Positions 8,197 through 15,768 of a DNA stretch of 17,323 nt are shown here, piece after piece; position 1 is the first letter of the stretch, and each line of letters starts with the position of its first letter. The DNA is from SHWC01 sp945902735 (GTDB taxonomy: Bacteria > Pseudomonadota > Alphaproteobacteria > UBA828): assembly GCA_945902735.1 (NCBI GenBank), contig CAMDNF010000060.1, forward strand, positions 1-17,323, given 5' to 3'. The position numbers and the translations under genes were made by a program. Below the pieces are notes generated by a model. That model was given only the letters and a program-made list of their open reading frames with translations. It was not told the DNA's origin and ran no database searches.

Positions 8197-8270
8197 CCGC
8201 CGTTATTGGTGAATTGCCTCTTGATGGCAAGCCACCTAAGATTCATAGGCTCGAAAAAACGGGGGTATCG
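8197..8270. promoter_or_regulatory. Divergent promoter region with a dyad over both -35 boxes
   Basis: On the plus strand TTGCCT (8214-8219), a 17 bp spacer and TAAGAT (8237-8242) form a sigma70-like promoter toward the cysteine hydrolase gene. On the minus strand TTGCCA (8230-8225), a 17 bp spacer and AATAAC (8207-8202) point toward the ligase gene. The two -35 boxes are the arms of one inverted repeat, TTGCC-N7-GGCAA (8214-8230). A protein bound there could control both directions. GGGGG at 8261-8265 is the ribosome site for the hydrolase. All roles are inferred from sequence. Confidence 0.5.
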
Positions 8271-9023
8271 ATGGACATGATCGAAGACAAGTATTTCGAC
8301 AGGCCGGCCGGCGAAATTTCGCTCCTGCCGCCGATCGAGGTCGATCCTCGGAAAACCGCGCTCGTCATCATCGACATGCAGTACCACGATGCCCACGCCG
8401 ATCATGGCGTCGTGGCGGCGCTCGAGAAGCTTCACCCCGGCTCGACCGCCTATTATTCCCGGCGCCTCTCGACCACGGTGCCGGCAATCCGGCGCCTGCT
8501 GGATCACGCACGCGCGACGGACCTGCAGATCATTCATCTCGTCGTCGGATCCGACTATCAAGACCTCAGGGACTTCAACCGGCGCATGCGCGCCTGGATC
8601 CTCGATCTTCAGCAGCGCTCGGGCATGGCGGATTTCTATTGGACCCAGTCCCCTACATTTCGCATCCTCGAAGAGCTCACCCCTCTTGCGCACGAAACCG
8701 TCTTCCGAAAGCGGAGCTTCGGCGCCTTCAACAGCACCAACTTCGAGAACCTGCTGCATGAACTCGGCATCGAGACGCTTCTGATCACGGGCTGCGTCAC
8801 CAACTACTGTGTCGAGACCACCGTGCGCGACGCCGCCGACCGCGGCTTTTCCGTGGTCGTCATCGACGAGGCGGTCGCAGGGTTCGACCAGGCTTCCCAC
8901 GACGCCACGCTGGCTTCGTTCCGGGGTGGCTTCGCCGCCGTCGTCCGCACGGCAGATCAGACGATCGCGCTCCTCAACGAAATACAGGCGACACGCAATC
9001 CGCGTCGAGCCGCCGCGGAATGA
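8271..9023 (+). CDS. Isochorismatase-fold cysteine hydrolase (amidohydrolase)
   Basis: The 250-residue protein belongs to the isochorismatase-like cysteine hydrolases, which include N-carbamoylsarcosine amidohydrolase, RutB, biuret hydrolase and nicotinamidase. The catalytic triad is visible: Asp35 in ALVIIDMQ, Lys147 in VFRKRSFGAF and Cys180 in TGCVTNYCVETT. The cis-peptide-bearing GCVTN segment precedes the nucleophile as expected. True isochorismatases use a different residue instead of Cys, so C-N bond hydrolysis is favoured. The ATG at 8271 follows GGGGG by five bases; a second ATG two codons later is possible. The frame is open further upstream, but that part overlaps the ligase gene and promoter. 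It opens the plus-strand run with RidA, the DapB-like dehydrogenase and HyuB/HyuA, so a ureide or carbamoyl amide substrate is plausible. Confidence 0.93.
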   Translation: MDMIEDKYFDRPAGEISLLPPIEVDPRKTALVIIDMQYHDAHADHGVVAALEKLHPGSTAYYSRRLSTTVPAIRRLLDHARATDLQIIHLVVGSDYQDLRDFNRRMRAWILDLQQRSGMADFYWTQSPTFRILEELTPLAHETVFRKRSFGAFNSTNFENLLHELGIETLLITGCVTNYCVETTVRDAADRGFSVVVIDEAVAGFDQASHDATLASFRGGFAAVVRTADQTIALLNEIQATRNPRRAAAE

Positions 9024-9338
9024 GAAGTTTCCAAGGCGACTCCCAATGGTCGGCGCACGGGGGAACACGCATCGCGGTCGTTCGACACTGCATGGAGGAC
9101 CGTTGCACTCATGGGCACGCCCCGGGCAGGCGAAGGAAGCCGAGTTCTGCCATGGGGCTGTTACCTGAGATCGCCTTCTGCAAAAGGTCAAACGACACGC
9201 GCATGAGCCACGAGAGCAAATCCGTCCCCTGACCTTATCTTCGCCAGACGGATTGTCTGCCTAGCCAGAACTCAACCACGCGCCGCTGCATGCATTGAGC
9301 AGCACCCATCGAGTCGTCAAAACCAGGGAGATCCAAGC
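9024..9338. other. Intergenic stretch before ridA, no gene seen
   Basis: These 315 bp contain no convincing coding region; the short plus-strand frame starting near 9020 has no ribosome site and no recognisable sequence. A small dyad CAGAC-N5-GTCTG is at 9245-9259 and may be chance. The ribosome site AGGGAG at 9325-9330 belongs to the next gene. A separate promoter for the RidA gene may lie here, but I cannot place its boxes with confidence. Confidence 0.5.
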
Positions 9339-9734
9339 ATGACCTTCAAGCAAATCAACCCGCCCGAACTTGCCGAGCCGATCTTTCGTGCCTACAGCCA
9401 CGGCGTCGTAATTCCACCTGGGTGCGATGTGCTTTTTTCATCGGGTCAAGTCGGCAATCGCAAGGACGGCACGCTGCCGCCCGACTTCTCCGATCAGGCT
9501 CGCCAAGTTTGGGACAATCTTGTTGCGATCCTCAAAGGTGCCGATATGGGCATCACCGACATCGTCAAGGTGACCCAGTTGATCGTGGGCAAAGAGAACT
9601 TCCCAAAATACGTCGAGGTTCGGAAAGGCTATCTTGCCGGACACAACCCCGCGATGACCGGCTTTTTCGTTCCCGCGCTCGTGCGTCCCGAAATGTTGGT
9701 GGAAGTCGAGATCATCGCGGCGAAGAAGCGCTAG
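9339..9734 (+). CDS. RidA/YjgF/UK114 family enamine-imine deaminase
   Basis: The 131-residue protein matches the Rid family, small trimeric cytosolic proteins that hydrolyse reactive enamines and imines; relatives include RutC and aminomuconate deaminase. The family features are FSSGQVG at 33-39, the ADMGITDIVKVTQLIV block at 68-83, and the C-terminal RPEMLVEVEIIA. Arg116 is near the position of the conserved substrate-carboxylate arginine, and E122/E124 follow it. Length is typical. The ATG has AGGGAG eight bases upstream. It lies between the cysteine hydrolase and a DapB-like dehydrogenase, so it may clear an imine made by nitrogen removal. The subfamily cannot be fixed by eye. Confidence 0.93.
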   Translation: MTFKQINPPELAEPIFRAYSHGVVIPPGCDVLFSSGQVGNRKDGTLPPDFSDQARQVWDNLVAILKGADMGITDIVKVTQLIVGKENFPKYVEVRKGYLAGHNPAMTGFFVPALVRPEMLVEVEIIAAKKR

Positions 9735-9748
9735 GCCTGCAAAGGCCT
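9733..9748 (+). terminator. Hairpin overlapping the ridA stop codon
   Basis: AGGCCT-GCAA-AGGCCT forms a six-pair stem with a four-base loop and starts inside the RidA stop codon (TAG, 9732-9734). It is not followed by a T-run, so it is not a classical intrinsic terminator. It could protect the 3' end of the transcript or attenuate read-through to the next gene. Confidence 0.3.
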
Positions 9749-9891
9749 CCCGTCACGCTCCAGAATATCTGACTTGACGGGCCGTGGAGTCGGCGCGCCA
9801 TGATTGGTGTGATACCGCGAATAGCCGACAAGTGCCATGATTGCGGATACGCCAGCATCAGCGCATGAAGCGCACGACGGCATTCGAAGAG

Positions 9892-9957
9892 AACTAAAGA
9901 GACAGCATGACCAGCAAAGAAAAAACTAAAGAGACAGCATGACCAGCAAAGAAAAAA
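9892..9957 (+). repeat. 32 bp tandem duplication over a translation start
   Basis: Bases 9892-9925 are identical to 9924-9957, giving a 34-base match at a period of 32. Each copy carries the same upstream purine stretch TAAAGAGACAGC, an ATG and the codons for MTSKEK, ending in an A-run. Because 32 is not a multiple of three, initiation at the first ATG runs out of frame with the main gene and stops at once. The A-run is a likely slippage point for how the duplication arose. Confidence 0.9.
9907..9942 (+). CDS. Upstream mini-ORF of 11 codons
   Basis: The first ATG of the duplicated start region encodes MTSKEKTKETA and then TGA. The stop overlaps the ATG of the downstream dehydrogenase gene in the sequence ATGA (9939-9942). 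It has the same upstream sequence as the main start, so it should be initiated about equally well. It could couple or dampen translation of the main gene. The peptide repeats the N-terminus of the main protein and probably has no function of its own. Confidence 0.5.
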   Translation: MTSKEKTKETA

Positions 9958-10997
9958 AGGAAAGCGCGCCGATCCGAATGATTCAATTCGGCCTCGGCGC
10001 CGCAGGCTGCCAGCTGATTCGTCTCGCTCGATCCAAGGGAGTCGAGCTCGTCGGCGCGATCGATGCCGACCCTGCCAAGCTCGGCAAGGACGCGGGTGAA
10101 CTTGCAGGCATCGGGGCGATCGGCGTGCCGGTGACGACGCCGGACAAGCTCTGCCATCGCCGCGTCGCCGATGTCATGTTCCACGCCACCCGCTATCGCC
10201 CGAAGGAGAGCGCTGACGACGCGATCCCCTTCCTCCAAGTCGGCGTGAACGTCATCGCGATTTCCGGCATCAGCTATTTGCCAGCGTATGACCAGGCGCT
10301 GGCCCACCGGGTCGACGAGGCGGCGCGCCAAGGCGGCGCGACGATCCTTGGCACGGGTTTGAACCCTGGACTCTTGCTCGATGCCATTCCCATCCTGATG
10401 TCGAGCGCGTGCGAGCGGATCGATTTGATTCACGCATCGCGCGTGGCCGACTTCTCGCCCTGGGGGCCCGAGACCATCAACAACTACGGCATGGGGCTTT
10501 GGCCCAACGAGTTCGAGGAGCGGGTCGCCTCGGGCAAGATCAGTCTGCACGCCGAGATCGCCCATTCCGTCGGCATGATCGCGCACGCGATGGGCGGCAC
10601 GATGGAGGACTTCCGCCAGGAGCGTCTCTCGATCGTCAGCAAGACACGTCGGACCGGCAAAGCCGTGACGATCGAGCCTGGGCAGGTGTGCGGCTTCCGT
10701 CACGTCGCGACCGCGCGCTCGTCGACCGGGCCGGCTATCAAGCTCGAACACTGCGGCGTGGTTCATCCTGACCCCGCAACGGACGGCGTCGAGCCGGGCA
10801 CGCGCGTGCGGATCGAGGGTGTACCTAGCGTCGACGTATCGCTTCGGGGAGAGCTGAGCGAGTCGACGGGCGTCTATGCGGCAACCGCCGCACGCGCCGT
10901 CAACGCGGTGCCGTATGTGATCGCCGCGCCGCCCGGCCTGACCAGCCTTGCGGATTTACCTATGATGGCGTGGTGGGGCGGTGGACGTCGAGGCTGA
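9939..10997 (+). CDS. DapB-like NAD(P) dehydrogenase (2,4-diaminopentanoate dehydrogenase-like)
   Basis: The 352-residue protein resembles the dihydrodipicolinate-reductase-like amine dehydrogenases typified by 2,4-diaminopentanoate dehydrogenase (Ord). The Rossmann fingerprint GLGAAG is at 18-23, and the acidic end of the second strand is in GAIDADP at 39-45. A GTGLNPGLLLDAIP segment follows mid-protein. It is longer than DapB proper, and a lysine-pathway role is unlikely in this context. It probably reduces or deaminates an amino or imino acid intermediate with NAD(P)H. The ATG at 9939 is the second of two duplicated starts; the first leads to a short upstream ORF. The ribosome site is only a weak AAAGAGA. 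The gene lies 39 bp before HyuB, with which it probably shares a transcript. Confidence 0.85.
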   Translation: MTSKEKKESAPIRMIQFGLGAAGCQLIRLARSKGVELVGAIDADPAKLGKDAGELAGIGAIGVPVTTPDKLCHRRVADVMFHATRYRPKESADDAIPFLQVGVNVIAISGISYLPAYDQALAHRVDEAARQGGATILGTGLNPGLLLDAIPILMSSACERIDLIHASRVADFSPWGPETINNYGMGLWPNEFEERVASGKISLHAEIAHSVGMIAHAMGGTMEDFRQERLSIVSKTRRTGKAVTIEPGQVCGFRHVATARSSTGPAIKLEHCGVVHPDPATDGVEPGTRVRIEGVPSVDVSLRGELSESTGVYAATAARAVNAVPYVIAAPPGLTSLADLPMMAWWGGGRRG

Positions 10998-11036
10998 GGC
11001 GAACCGCATACCTGACGCGACGAGGAGGAGAAAGCC

Positions 11037-12932
11037 ATGACCGGGTCCGTGAGCCAGGACGCTAAGGCGACCGACGTCGACGCCTTGATCGATCCGATCA
11101 CATTCTCCGTCCTTCTCAATCGGTTCAGCGCGATCGCTCGAGAGATGACCCTGTCGCTCGAGTACACGGCATGGACGTCCATCCTTGCGCTCGTTCGCGA
11201 TTTCTCCTGCGCGATCTTCGACGGCCAAGCACGGCAGGTGTGCATGGCCGACGCCATACCGATCCATACCAACTCGCTTCATGTCGTGCTGAAAGAGATG
11301 ACGCGCGTCTTCGAGAATGACATCCACGACGGCGACGTGATCGTCTGCAACGACCCTTATAGCGGCAACACCCATGTCGGCGATGTGGTCACGGCGTGCC
11401 CGGTCTTTCACGAGGGCCGGCAGATGTTCTGGAGCGTGACCAAGGGCCATCAGCTCGACATTGGATCGTTCATACCGACCAGTACGCCAGCGACCGCGCG
11501 CGACATCTATCAGGAGGGGCTCACCATCCCTCCTCTCAAGTTCTACGAGAAGGGAAAGGCGCGCCACGACGTCATCCGGCTGTACCTCGCCAATGTTAGG
11601 TACAGCGATCAACTTTATGGCGATCTCATGGCGCAGCTCGGCTCGATCTGGAATGGTCGACGGCGGCTCCAGGAGATGATCGCGGAATATGGTGCGGACA
11701 ACATCGCGCGCTATGTCGAGGCTATCCACGATTATGCGGATCGTCGGATGCGCGAGGAGATCCGCGCCATGCCCAAGGGCACGTTCGTCGGTGAATCCTG
11801 GATGGATAGCGACGGCCAGGGCAACGCGGACATTCACATTCGCGCAGCGGTGACAATCGGCGAGGATCACATTACGGTCGACTATACAGGCAGCGCGCCG
11901 CAGACGCCGGGCGCCGCCAACGCATCCATCGGTGTCATGCAGGCGGCGAGTGGCGTGCCGATCCTCTGCTGCATCGACCCGACGATTCCGCACAATGACG
12001 GCTGCCTGCGCCACATCACCGGCATCGCGCCGCTCGGCTCGGTGTGCAACGCAAAGCATCCAGGCTCGACGGCGATCGCGACCACGGTGCCAGGCGATCC
12101 GATGCAAGACGCGGTGTGGAAGGCGCTCGCCAAGGCTATGCCCGACCGGGCGGTCGCCGGCTTTGGCCGCGTGCAGTCCGTACCCGTGCTTTCGGGCGTG
12201 GATCGGCGAACGAACCTGGCCAAGGACTGGGCAGTCATGCTGTTCAACGGCGCCTCCGGCGGCGGGGCGGCGCCGCGCGCCGATGGCTGGCCGTTGATGA
12301 TGACGCTTTCCGCCTCGGGCGGCCTCAAGTCGATGGGCGCGGAGATGACCGAGTTGCTCTATCCGATGCATGTCGAGCGCATGGAGATTGAGCCGGATTC
12401 GATGGGTCAAGGCAAGCATCGCGGCGGCCCGGGCATCAACATGGTGCTGCGCGGCCTGACAGGCGCCATGGAGTGCCATCTGTTCGGCGACGGCGCTGCG
12501 AACCCTCCGCATGGCGTGCTCGGCGGCACACCCGGCATCGGCGGCGGCAATTATCGCGAGGATCGCAAGACCGGCGGCCCGCGCACCTATTGTTCGGCGA
12601 AGGGACACCTGACCATTGGGCCCGAAGAGACCTGGGTGAGCATCTCAACCGGTGGCGGTGGCTATGGCGACCCGCTCGAGCGCCCGGCCGATGTCGTATG
12701 CCGTGATGTGCGAGACGGCGTAATCTCGGAATCCACCGCGCGTGACATCTACGGCTTGGTGTGGAACCCGACGACCTTTGCGGTCGATGAAGCCGCAACC
12801 GACGCGATGCGCGCCCGCATTAGCGGGGCGCGCGGCCCACTTCCCTTGTTGACTCCCGAGAATCCGTCGGCCTCGCCCTGGCTCAAGCAACACATGCGCC
12901 CCGGCGATGTGTTCTTGCTCGACCCGCAATAA
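11037..12932 (+). CDS. hyuB: Hydantoinase/oxoprolinase B subunit (HyuB family)
   Basis: The 631-residue protein is the B subunit of the ATP-dependent hydantoinase / 5-oxoprolinase / acetone carboxylase superfamily, which opens cyclic amides such as N-methylhydantoin or 5-oxoproline with its A partner. Family landmarks are DPITFSVL near residue 19, RDFSCAIFD at 54-62, NDPYSGNTHVGD at 105-116 and the glycine-rich STGGGGYGDPLERP at 537-550. An 81-residue tail follows the last motif. AGGAGGAG at 11023-11030, six bases before the ATG, is the strongest ribosome site in the window. HyuA begins 15 bases after the stop. The order is B then A, the reverse of many hydantoinase operons. The true substrate (hydantoin, oxoproline or another cyclic amide) cannot be read from the sequence. 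Confidence 0.94.
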   Translation: MTGSVSQDAKATDVDALIDPITFSVLLNRFSAIAREMTLSLEYTAWTSILALVRDFSCAIFDGQARQVCMADAIPIHTNSLHVVLKEMTRVFENDIHDGDVIVCNDPYSGNTHVGDVVTACPVFHEGRQMFWSVTKGHQLDIGSFIPTSTPATARDIYQEGLTIPPLKFYEKGKARHDVIRLYLANVRYSDQLYGDLMAQLGSIWNGRRRLQEMIAEYGADNIARYVEAIHDYADRRMREEIRAMPKGTFVGESWMDSDGQGNADIHIRAAVTIGEDHITVDYTGSAPQTPGAANASIGVMQAASGVPILCCIDPTIPHNDGCLRHITGIAPLGSVCNAKHPGSTAIATTVPGDPMQDAVWKALAKAMPDRAVAGFGRVQSVPVLSGVDRRTNLAKDWAVMLFNGASGGGAAPRADGWPLMMTLSASGGLKSMGAEMTELLYPMHVERMEIEPDSMGQGKHRGGPGINMVLRGLTGAMECHLFGDGAANPPHGVLGGTPGIGGGNYREDRKTGGPRTYCSAKGHLTIGPEETWVSISTGGGGYGDPLERPADVVCRDVRDGVISESTARDIYGLVWNPTTFAVDEAATDAMRARISGARGPLPLLTPENPSASPWLKQHMRPGDVFLLDPQ

Positions 12933-12947
12933 GGGAGCCGCGATACC

Positions 12948-15005
12948 ATGGGCCACGTCCTCGGCATCGACATCGGCGGCACGTTCACCGATTTCTCGCT
13001 CGTTGACGATCGGGGCCGGATCACGCTCTGGAAGGAAGCGAGCACCCCAAAAGATCCCTCTCAGGGCATAAAGACCGGCCTCAACAATTTAGCCAAGGCA
13101 CGCGGACTCTCGCTCGCAGCGTTTCTGAACGGGCTCGACCTGTTCGTGCACGGATCGACCATCGCCACCAACACGGTCATTCAGCGCAACGGCCCGAAGA
13201 TCGGCTTGATTTGCACCGAGGGTTTCCGCGACGTCATTTTTCTCCGAAATGGCTTCAAACCGGAGCGGTTCAACTGGAATTTGAAACCGCCCGAGGATTT
13301 CGTGCCGCGCTATCTGCGCCTCGGGGTGACGGAGCGGATCGATTACAAGGGGGATGTTATCACCCCGCTTGATGCGACCTCGGTTCAGCAGGCCGCCCGA
13401 GCGCTCAAGGCCGAGAACGTGAAGGCGGTCGCGGTAGCACTGCTCTGGTCCATCGTGAATCCGGCGCACGAGCGCATGGTCAAAGAGCTGATCGAGCGCG
13501 AGATGCCGGGTGTTCCGGTGGTGCTGAGCTCGGACGTGTTGCCCGCGATTCGCGAGTGGGAGCGCACCTGCTCGACGCTCCTCAGCGCCTATGTGCTGCC
13601 CGGCATCTCGACCTATTTGCGGGAGCTTGAGCGCTATCTCAAGGAGAGCGGACTCAAGCGGCCTCTCCTTATCATTCAGCTCAATGGCGGTTGCGCAAGC
13701 GTGGAAAACGTGTTGCGGAAGCCGATCTACGCGCTGGCCTCGGGCCCCGCCGCCGGGCCCGCCGCGGCACTCCATTGCGCACAGCGGGAGAATCTCTCCG
13801 ACGTCATCGCGGTTGACATGGGCGGCACGAGCTTCGATGTGTGCATGGTCACGGGCGGCCAGGCCACCATGACCAAAGAGATGCGCGTCGAGGACATGCC
13901 AGTGGGCGTCGCCGCTGTTGATGTCCATTCAATCGGCGCGGGCGGCGGCAGCATCGCCTGGGTCGATAAGGGCGGCGCACTGCAGGTCGGGCCGCGCAGC
14001 GCCGGCGCCGACCCCGGCCCCGCCTGCTATGCGCAAGGAGGCGCTGAGCCTACCGTGACCGACGCCAATGTCGTGCTCGGCTACATCAACCCGGACTACT
14101 TTCTTGGCGGGCGGCGCAAGATCGACCCCGCGCTGTCGCGCGCCGCAATCGAGCGCGCGGTCGCCAAGCCGCTCGGCATCGGCATCGAAGAGGCCGCGCG
14201 GGGCATCTTCCGCATTGTGAACAGCAACATGAACAGCGCGATCCGGGCCGTCTCGATCGAGCGCGGCATCGACCCGCGGCACTACGCCATGGTGGTCGGC
14301 GGCGGGGCGGGCGCGATTCATGCGGCGAAGCTCGCCGCCGATCTCGGCATGAAGAAGGCGATCATTCCGCGCTATGCCGGCGTCTTCTGCTCCTACGGCA
14401 TGGTGGTGAGCGACGTGAAGCACGACCACGTCAAGACCATGGCGTGCAACAGCGAGCGGCTCGACTTAGAGCGGATCAGCGCGCTCTTCGCCGAGCTCGA
14501 GCGAGCGGCGCGCTCGCAGCTCGAGGCGGAGGGTTTCTCATCGGAGCGGATCGAGCTCCGTCGCTATACCGATGTGAAGTATCCGAGCCAGGTTCACGAG
14601 CTGACCGTTCCGGTGCCCTTCTCCGCACGCCTCACCGCCGACGACATGAAGGGCGTGCTCGAGAGCTTCCATGCGCTGCATGAGCGCATGTTCACCTATT
14701 GCATACGACAGAGCTCGGTCGACTTTTTCCATTGGGGTGTCACCGGCATCGGCCGAACCGCGGGCATTCGGGCGGAGGAGATGCCGTTCGAGCCGAAGCC
14801 CGAGGCCGCGGCCCTGAAGGCCGATCGACAGGTGATGTTCGACAAGGCATTCGTGCCGACGCGCTGCTATGACGGCGATCGCCTTAGCCACGGCATGACG
14901 ATCGAAGGACCGGCGGTCGTCGAGCAGGCAAACACGACGATCGTGCTATTCGCCGGTCAAAGCCTCAGCGTCAATCGGTACGGAGATTTCGTCGTCAGCC
15001 TCTAG
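12948..15005 (+). CDS. hyuA: Hydantoinase/oxoprolinase A subunit (HyuA family)
   Basis: The 685-residue protein is the ATP-binding A subunit that partners the HyuB protein encoded just upstream. The actin-like/ASKHA phosphate motif GIDIGGTFTD is at 6-15, HGSTIATNT at 68-76 and SGPAAG at 265-270. VDMGGTSFDV is at 289-298, SIGAGGGSIA at 328-337 and VGPRSAGADPGPACY at 347-361. These define the HyuA family well. It is expected to phosphorylate the cyclic amide before hydrolysis. The ribosome site AGGGAG (12932-12937) begins on the last base of the HyuB stop codon, ten bases before the ATG, so translation is probably coupled. Length is normal and no motif is missing. Acetone-carboxylase A is a relative, but no third (gamma) subunit follows, which speaks against that activity. 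Confidence 0.95.
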   Translation: MGHVLGIDIGGTFTDFSLVDDRGRITLWKEASTPKDPSQGIKTGLNNLAKARGLSLAAFLNGLDLFVHGSTIATNTVIQRNGPKIGLICTEGFRDVIFLRNGFKPERFNWNLKPPEDFVPRYLRLGVTERIDYKGDVITPLDATSVQQAARALKAENVKAVAVALLWSIVNPAHERMVKELIEREMPGVPVVLSSDVLPAIREWERTCSTLLSAYVLPGISTYLRELERYLKESGLKRPLLIIQLNGGCASVENVLRKPIYALASGPAAGPAAALHCAQRENLSDVIAVDMGGTSFDVCMVTGGQATMTKEMRVEDMPVGVAAVDVHSIGAGGGSIAWVDKGGALQVGPRSAGADPGPACYAQGGAEPTVTDANVVLGYINPDYFLGGRRKIDPALSRAAIERAVAKPLGIGIEEAARGIFRIVNSNMNSAIRAVSIERGIDPRHYAMVVGGGAGAIHAAKLAADLGMKKAIIPRYAGVFCSYGMVVSDVKHDHVKTMACNSERLDLERISALFAELERAARSQLEAEGFSSERIELRRYTDVKYPSQVHELTVPVPFSARLTADDMKGVLESFHALHERMFTYCIRQSSVDFFHWGVTGIGRTAGIRAEEMPFEPKPEAAALKADRQVMFDKAFVPTRCYDGDRLSHGMTIEGPAVVEQANTTIVLFAGQSLSVNRYGDFVVSL

Positions 15006-15073
15006 GCACCTTGGGAAGAGTGACCTCCTTGTCTTGGCACGCCTGCAGCGGGCCCCTCCGGGAGCATCTCGCA

Positions 15074-15090
15074 CAAGGCGCAGCGCCTTG
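15074..15090 (+). terminator. Hairpin downstream of hyuA
   Basis: CAAGGCG-CAG-CGCCTTG forms a seven-pair stem with a three-base loop, about 70 bp after the HyuA stop and before the phage gene. It is followed by GTTTATG rather than a T-run, so it is at best a weak intrinsic terminator. The rest of the 181 bp gap shows no gene. Confidence 0.35.
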
Positions 15091-15186
15091 GTTTATGCGC
15101 AGAGAAGGTTCGACGGCAGGCGCTCTCCCTCCGCCAACTTTCTCATGCGCGCCTTCCGCGTGCATCCGGTGGCGAGGTAGCCGATC

Positions 15187-15768
15187 ATGGCCATCCGTGG
15201 GCGCAAACCGAAGCCGACGCGCATCAAGAGGCTTCACGGCAATCCAGGCCGGAGGCCATTGAACGGCGCGGAAGCGATGCCCGAGCCCGCGACCCCTTCC
15301 CCACCCGAATTCCTCTCGGACGAGGCGAAGCAGGAATGGAGTCGGGTCTCGGATCAACTATTCAGGTTGGGGCTGCTCTCCCAGCTGGACCGCACATCGC
15401 TCGCCGCCTATTGCCAGGCCTACGGGCGGTGGAAGCAGGCCGAGGCAGCGATTGCCGAACTCGCGAAGCGCGACCAGCTCAGTCACGGCCTGATGATCAA
15501 GACCTCGAACGGCAATCTGATTCAGAACCCGCTGGTCGGCACGGCGAACAAAGCGATGAGCGAGATGATGCGCTACGCGGTCGAGTTCGGCATGACGCCG
15601 AGCGCGCGTTCGCGCGTCGATGCCGGCGGGTCATTCAACGGCGGCAAGTTCGCGGGCTTGTTGGGTCGCCCCTACGATCCGGCCGACAAGTACTTCACGG
15701 ACATCGACCGGCCGGGCGCCCTGGATGAGTACTTGGCAGCCAATCCCTCAATCCGACGGCCGCAATGA
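15187..15768 (+). CDS. Phage terminase small subunit, P27 family
   Basis: The 193-residue protein begins MAIRGRKPKP and continues to HGNPGRRP at 18-24, the basic N-terminal signature of P27-type terminase small subunits, which recognise phage DNA for packaging. The middle carries the usual helical region LDRTSLAAYCQAYGRWKQAE and the segment TSNGNLIQNPLVGTANKA. The C-terminal part around SARSRVDAGG also fits. Length is normal, so the gene looks intact. No large terminase, portal, capsid or integrase gene follows in the window, so this is an orphan and the rest of the prophage is missing or outside. GAGG a little upstream of the ATG is a possible ribosome site. A further small reading frame starts in the ATGA overlap of its stop. 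Confidence 0.88.
   Translation: MAIRGRKPKPTRIKRLHGNPGRRPLNGAEAMPEPATPSPPEFLSDEAKQEWSRVSDQLFRLGLLSQLDRTSLAAYCQAYGRWKQAEAAIAELAKRDQLSHGLMIKTSNGNLIQNPLVGTANKAMSEMMRYAVEFGMTPSARSRVDAGGSFNGGKFAGLLGRPYDPADKYFTDIDRPGALDEYLAANPSIRRPQ

Noticed and set aside
9020..9232. 70-codon plus-strand frame after the cysteine hydrolase
   Set aside because: It starts inside the previous gene without a ribosome site and its sequence resembles no protein; treated as intergenic.
10956..12608. Long minus-strand open frame of 550 codons opposite HyuB
   Set aside because: It lies antisense to a clear HyuB gene, has a Arg/His/Ala-rich low-information sequence, and matches no family I know. Long antisense frames are common in GC-rich coding DNA.
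11037..15005. Acetone carboxylase instead of hydantoinase/oxoprolinase
   Set aside because: HyuA/HyuB relatives include acetone carboxylase subunits, but the small third subunit does not follow, so hydantoinase/oxoprolinase is the better family call.
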